Of a DNA stretch of 64,000 nt, positions 63,718-64,000 are shown in pieces (positions within the stretch are counted from its first letter, which is position 1; the number at the start of each line of letters is the position of its first letter). Position numbers and translations under genes: made by a program. Under the pieces are notes generated by a model. That model did no database searches, was not told where the DNA came from, and saw only the letters and a list, made by a program, of their open reading frames with translations. The DNA comes from Amycolatopsis thermoflava N1165 (GTDB lineage Bacteria; Actinomycetota; Actinomycetes; Mycobacteriales; Pseudonocardiaceae). The DNA lies in assembly GCF_000473265.1 (NCBI RefSeq), contig NZ_KI421511.1:2097731-2161730 (forward strand). The letters are read 5' to 3'.

Positions 63718-64000
63718 ATGCGGATACGGGAACTGATGAGCTCGCCGGTCGTCGGCGTCACCACCGGGGCGACGCTGGAGGAGGCGGCCGCGCTGATGCT
63801 CGACCGCGGCTACACCACGCTGCCGGTGCTGACCGCGGCAGGCGAACTCGTCGGCCTGGTCACCGAGGGCGACCTCGCCGCCGCGCGGTACGCCCCGGAG
63901 CTGCGGGGCCGGACCGGACCGGACGGCGGTGTCATGCTCGGCATCGACGCGATCACGGTCGGGTCGGTGATGCGGGTCGCGGCGCTGGCCGTGCCTGCCG
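63718..64000 (+). CDS. CBS-domain protein, cut by window edge
   Basis: From ATG 63718 the frame stays open to the edge (94 codons). It starts MRIRELMSSPVVGVTTGATL and has GYTTLPVLTAAGELVGLVTE, a complete first CBS motif, followed by the start of a second (TVGSVMR). CBS pairs bind adenine nucleotides; DosR-regulon members include the HRP1 CBS protein (Rv2626c), which this resembles. Confidence 0.87.
   Translation, partial: MRIRELMSSPVVGVTTGATLEEAAALMLDRGYTTLPVLTAAGELVGLVTEGDLAAARYAPELRGRTGPDGGVMLGIDAITVGSVMRVAALAVPA

Noticed and set aside
1..64000. CRISPR arrays, tRNA and rRNA genes
   Set aside because: No regularly spaced direct repeats and no tRNA- or rRNA-like sequence were found by eye; a dedicated scan would be decisive.

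Overview
The window is high-GC actinobacterial chromosome. Codon bias is strongly toward G/C in third position, GTG and TTG starts are frequent, genes often overlap by 4 bp (ATGA/GTGA), and arsenic, dormancy and latex-degradation genes are of actinobacterial type. A Pseudonocardiales-like host (Amycolatopsis or a relative) is my inference from gene content, not a demonstrated assignment.

Region 1 (about 1-31.9 kb) is a dense phage-defence island. At its core is a complete type 2 BREX (Pgl) operon on the minus strand, transcribed pglW-pglX-pglY-pglZ-brxD-brxHI. The junctions from pglX through brxHI are 4-bp overlaps. Upstream on the same strand are a GmrSD-like DUF262/DUF1524 endonuclease, a 1.7-kaa SF1 helicase with a Vsr/DUF559-like nuclease domain, and a DUF2075 nuclease-helicase broken by one frameshift and one amber codon. 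Downstream lie a TIR-domain protein and, convergent to it, a caspase-like peptidase fused to a Ski2-like helicase. This last pair is the least conventional part of the island.

Region 2 (about 32-37.3 kb) holds an alpha/beta hydrolase and a flavin monooxygenase of Baeyer-Villiger type whose fingerprint histidine is replaced by Met. A large LuxR-type ATPase regulator is divergent from them. A decayed medium-chain reductase fragment and a strong hairpin mark the border with region 1.

Region 3 (37.3-43.1 kb) is an arsenic-resistance island. It contains an ArsR-GNAT (ArsN-like) fusion divergent from an ArsO-like flavoprotein, a decayed second ArsO-like fragment, a DinB-like protein, arsM, and an arsR-acr3-arsC operon. 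Related ATCGAT-rich sites sit in both divergent promoters.

Region 4 (43-51.6 kb) has an HD-domain protein, a TetR repressor with two palindromic operators, and a three-subunit molybdenum aldehyde oxidoreductase of PaoABC type (FAD subunit with four extra Cys). A Tat-exported latex-clearing protein (Lcp) follows with a double TetR regulator. Next comes a degraded zone with an IS982-type transposase remnant, a truncated FtsX-type permease and a probably truncated conserved gene.

Region 5 (52.3-64 kb) resembles a mycobacterial DosR dormancy regulon. It holds a PNPOx-like protein, two Acg-type nitroreductases, WS/DGAT, a DUF4389 membrane protein, three universal stress proteins, PPK2, a flavodoxin, an Rv1733c-like membrane protein and a CBS-domain protein. 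Four intergenic regions here carry near-identical 18-bp boxes (AGGGCCGnnnGTCnCCGc) that look like DevR/OsdR-type sites. No tRNA, rRNA or CRISPR array was seen.
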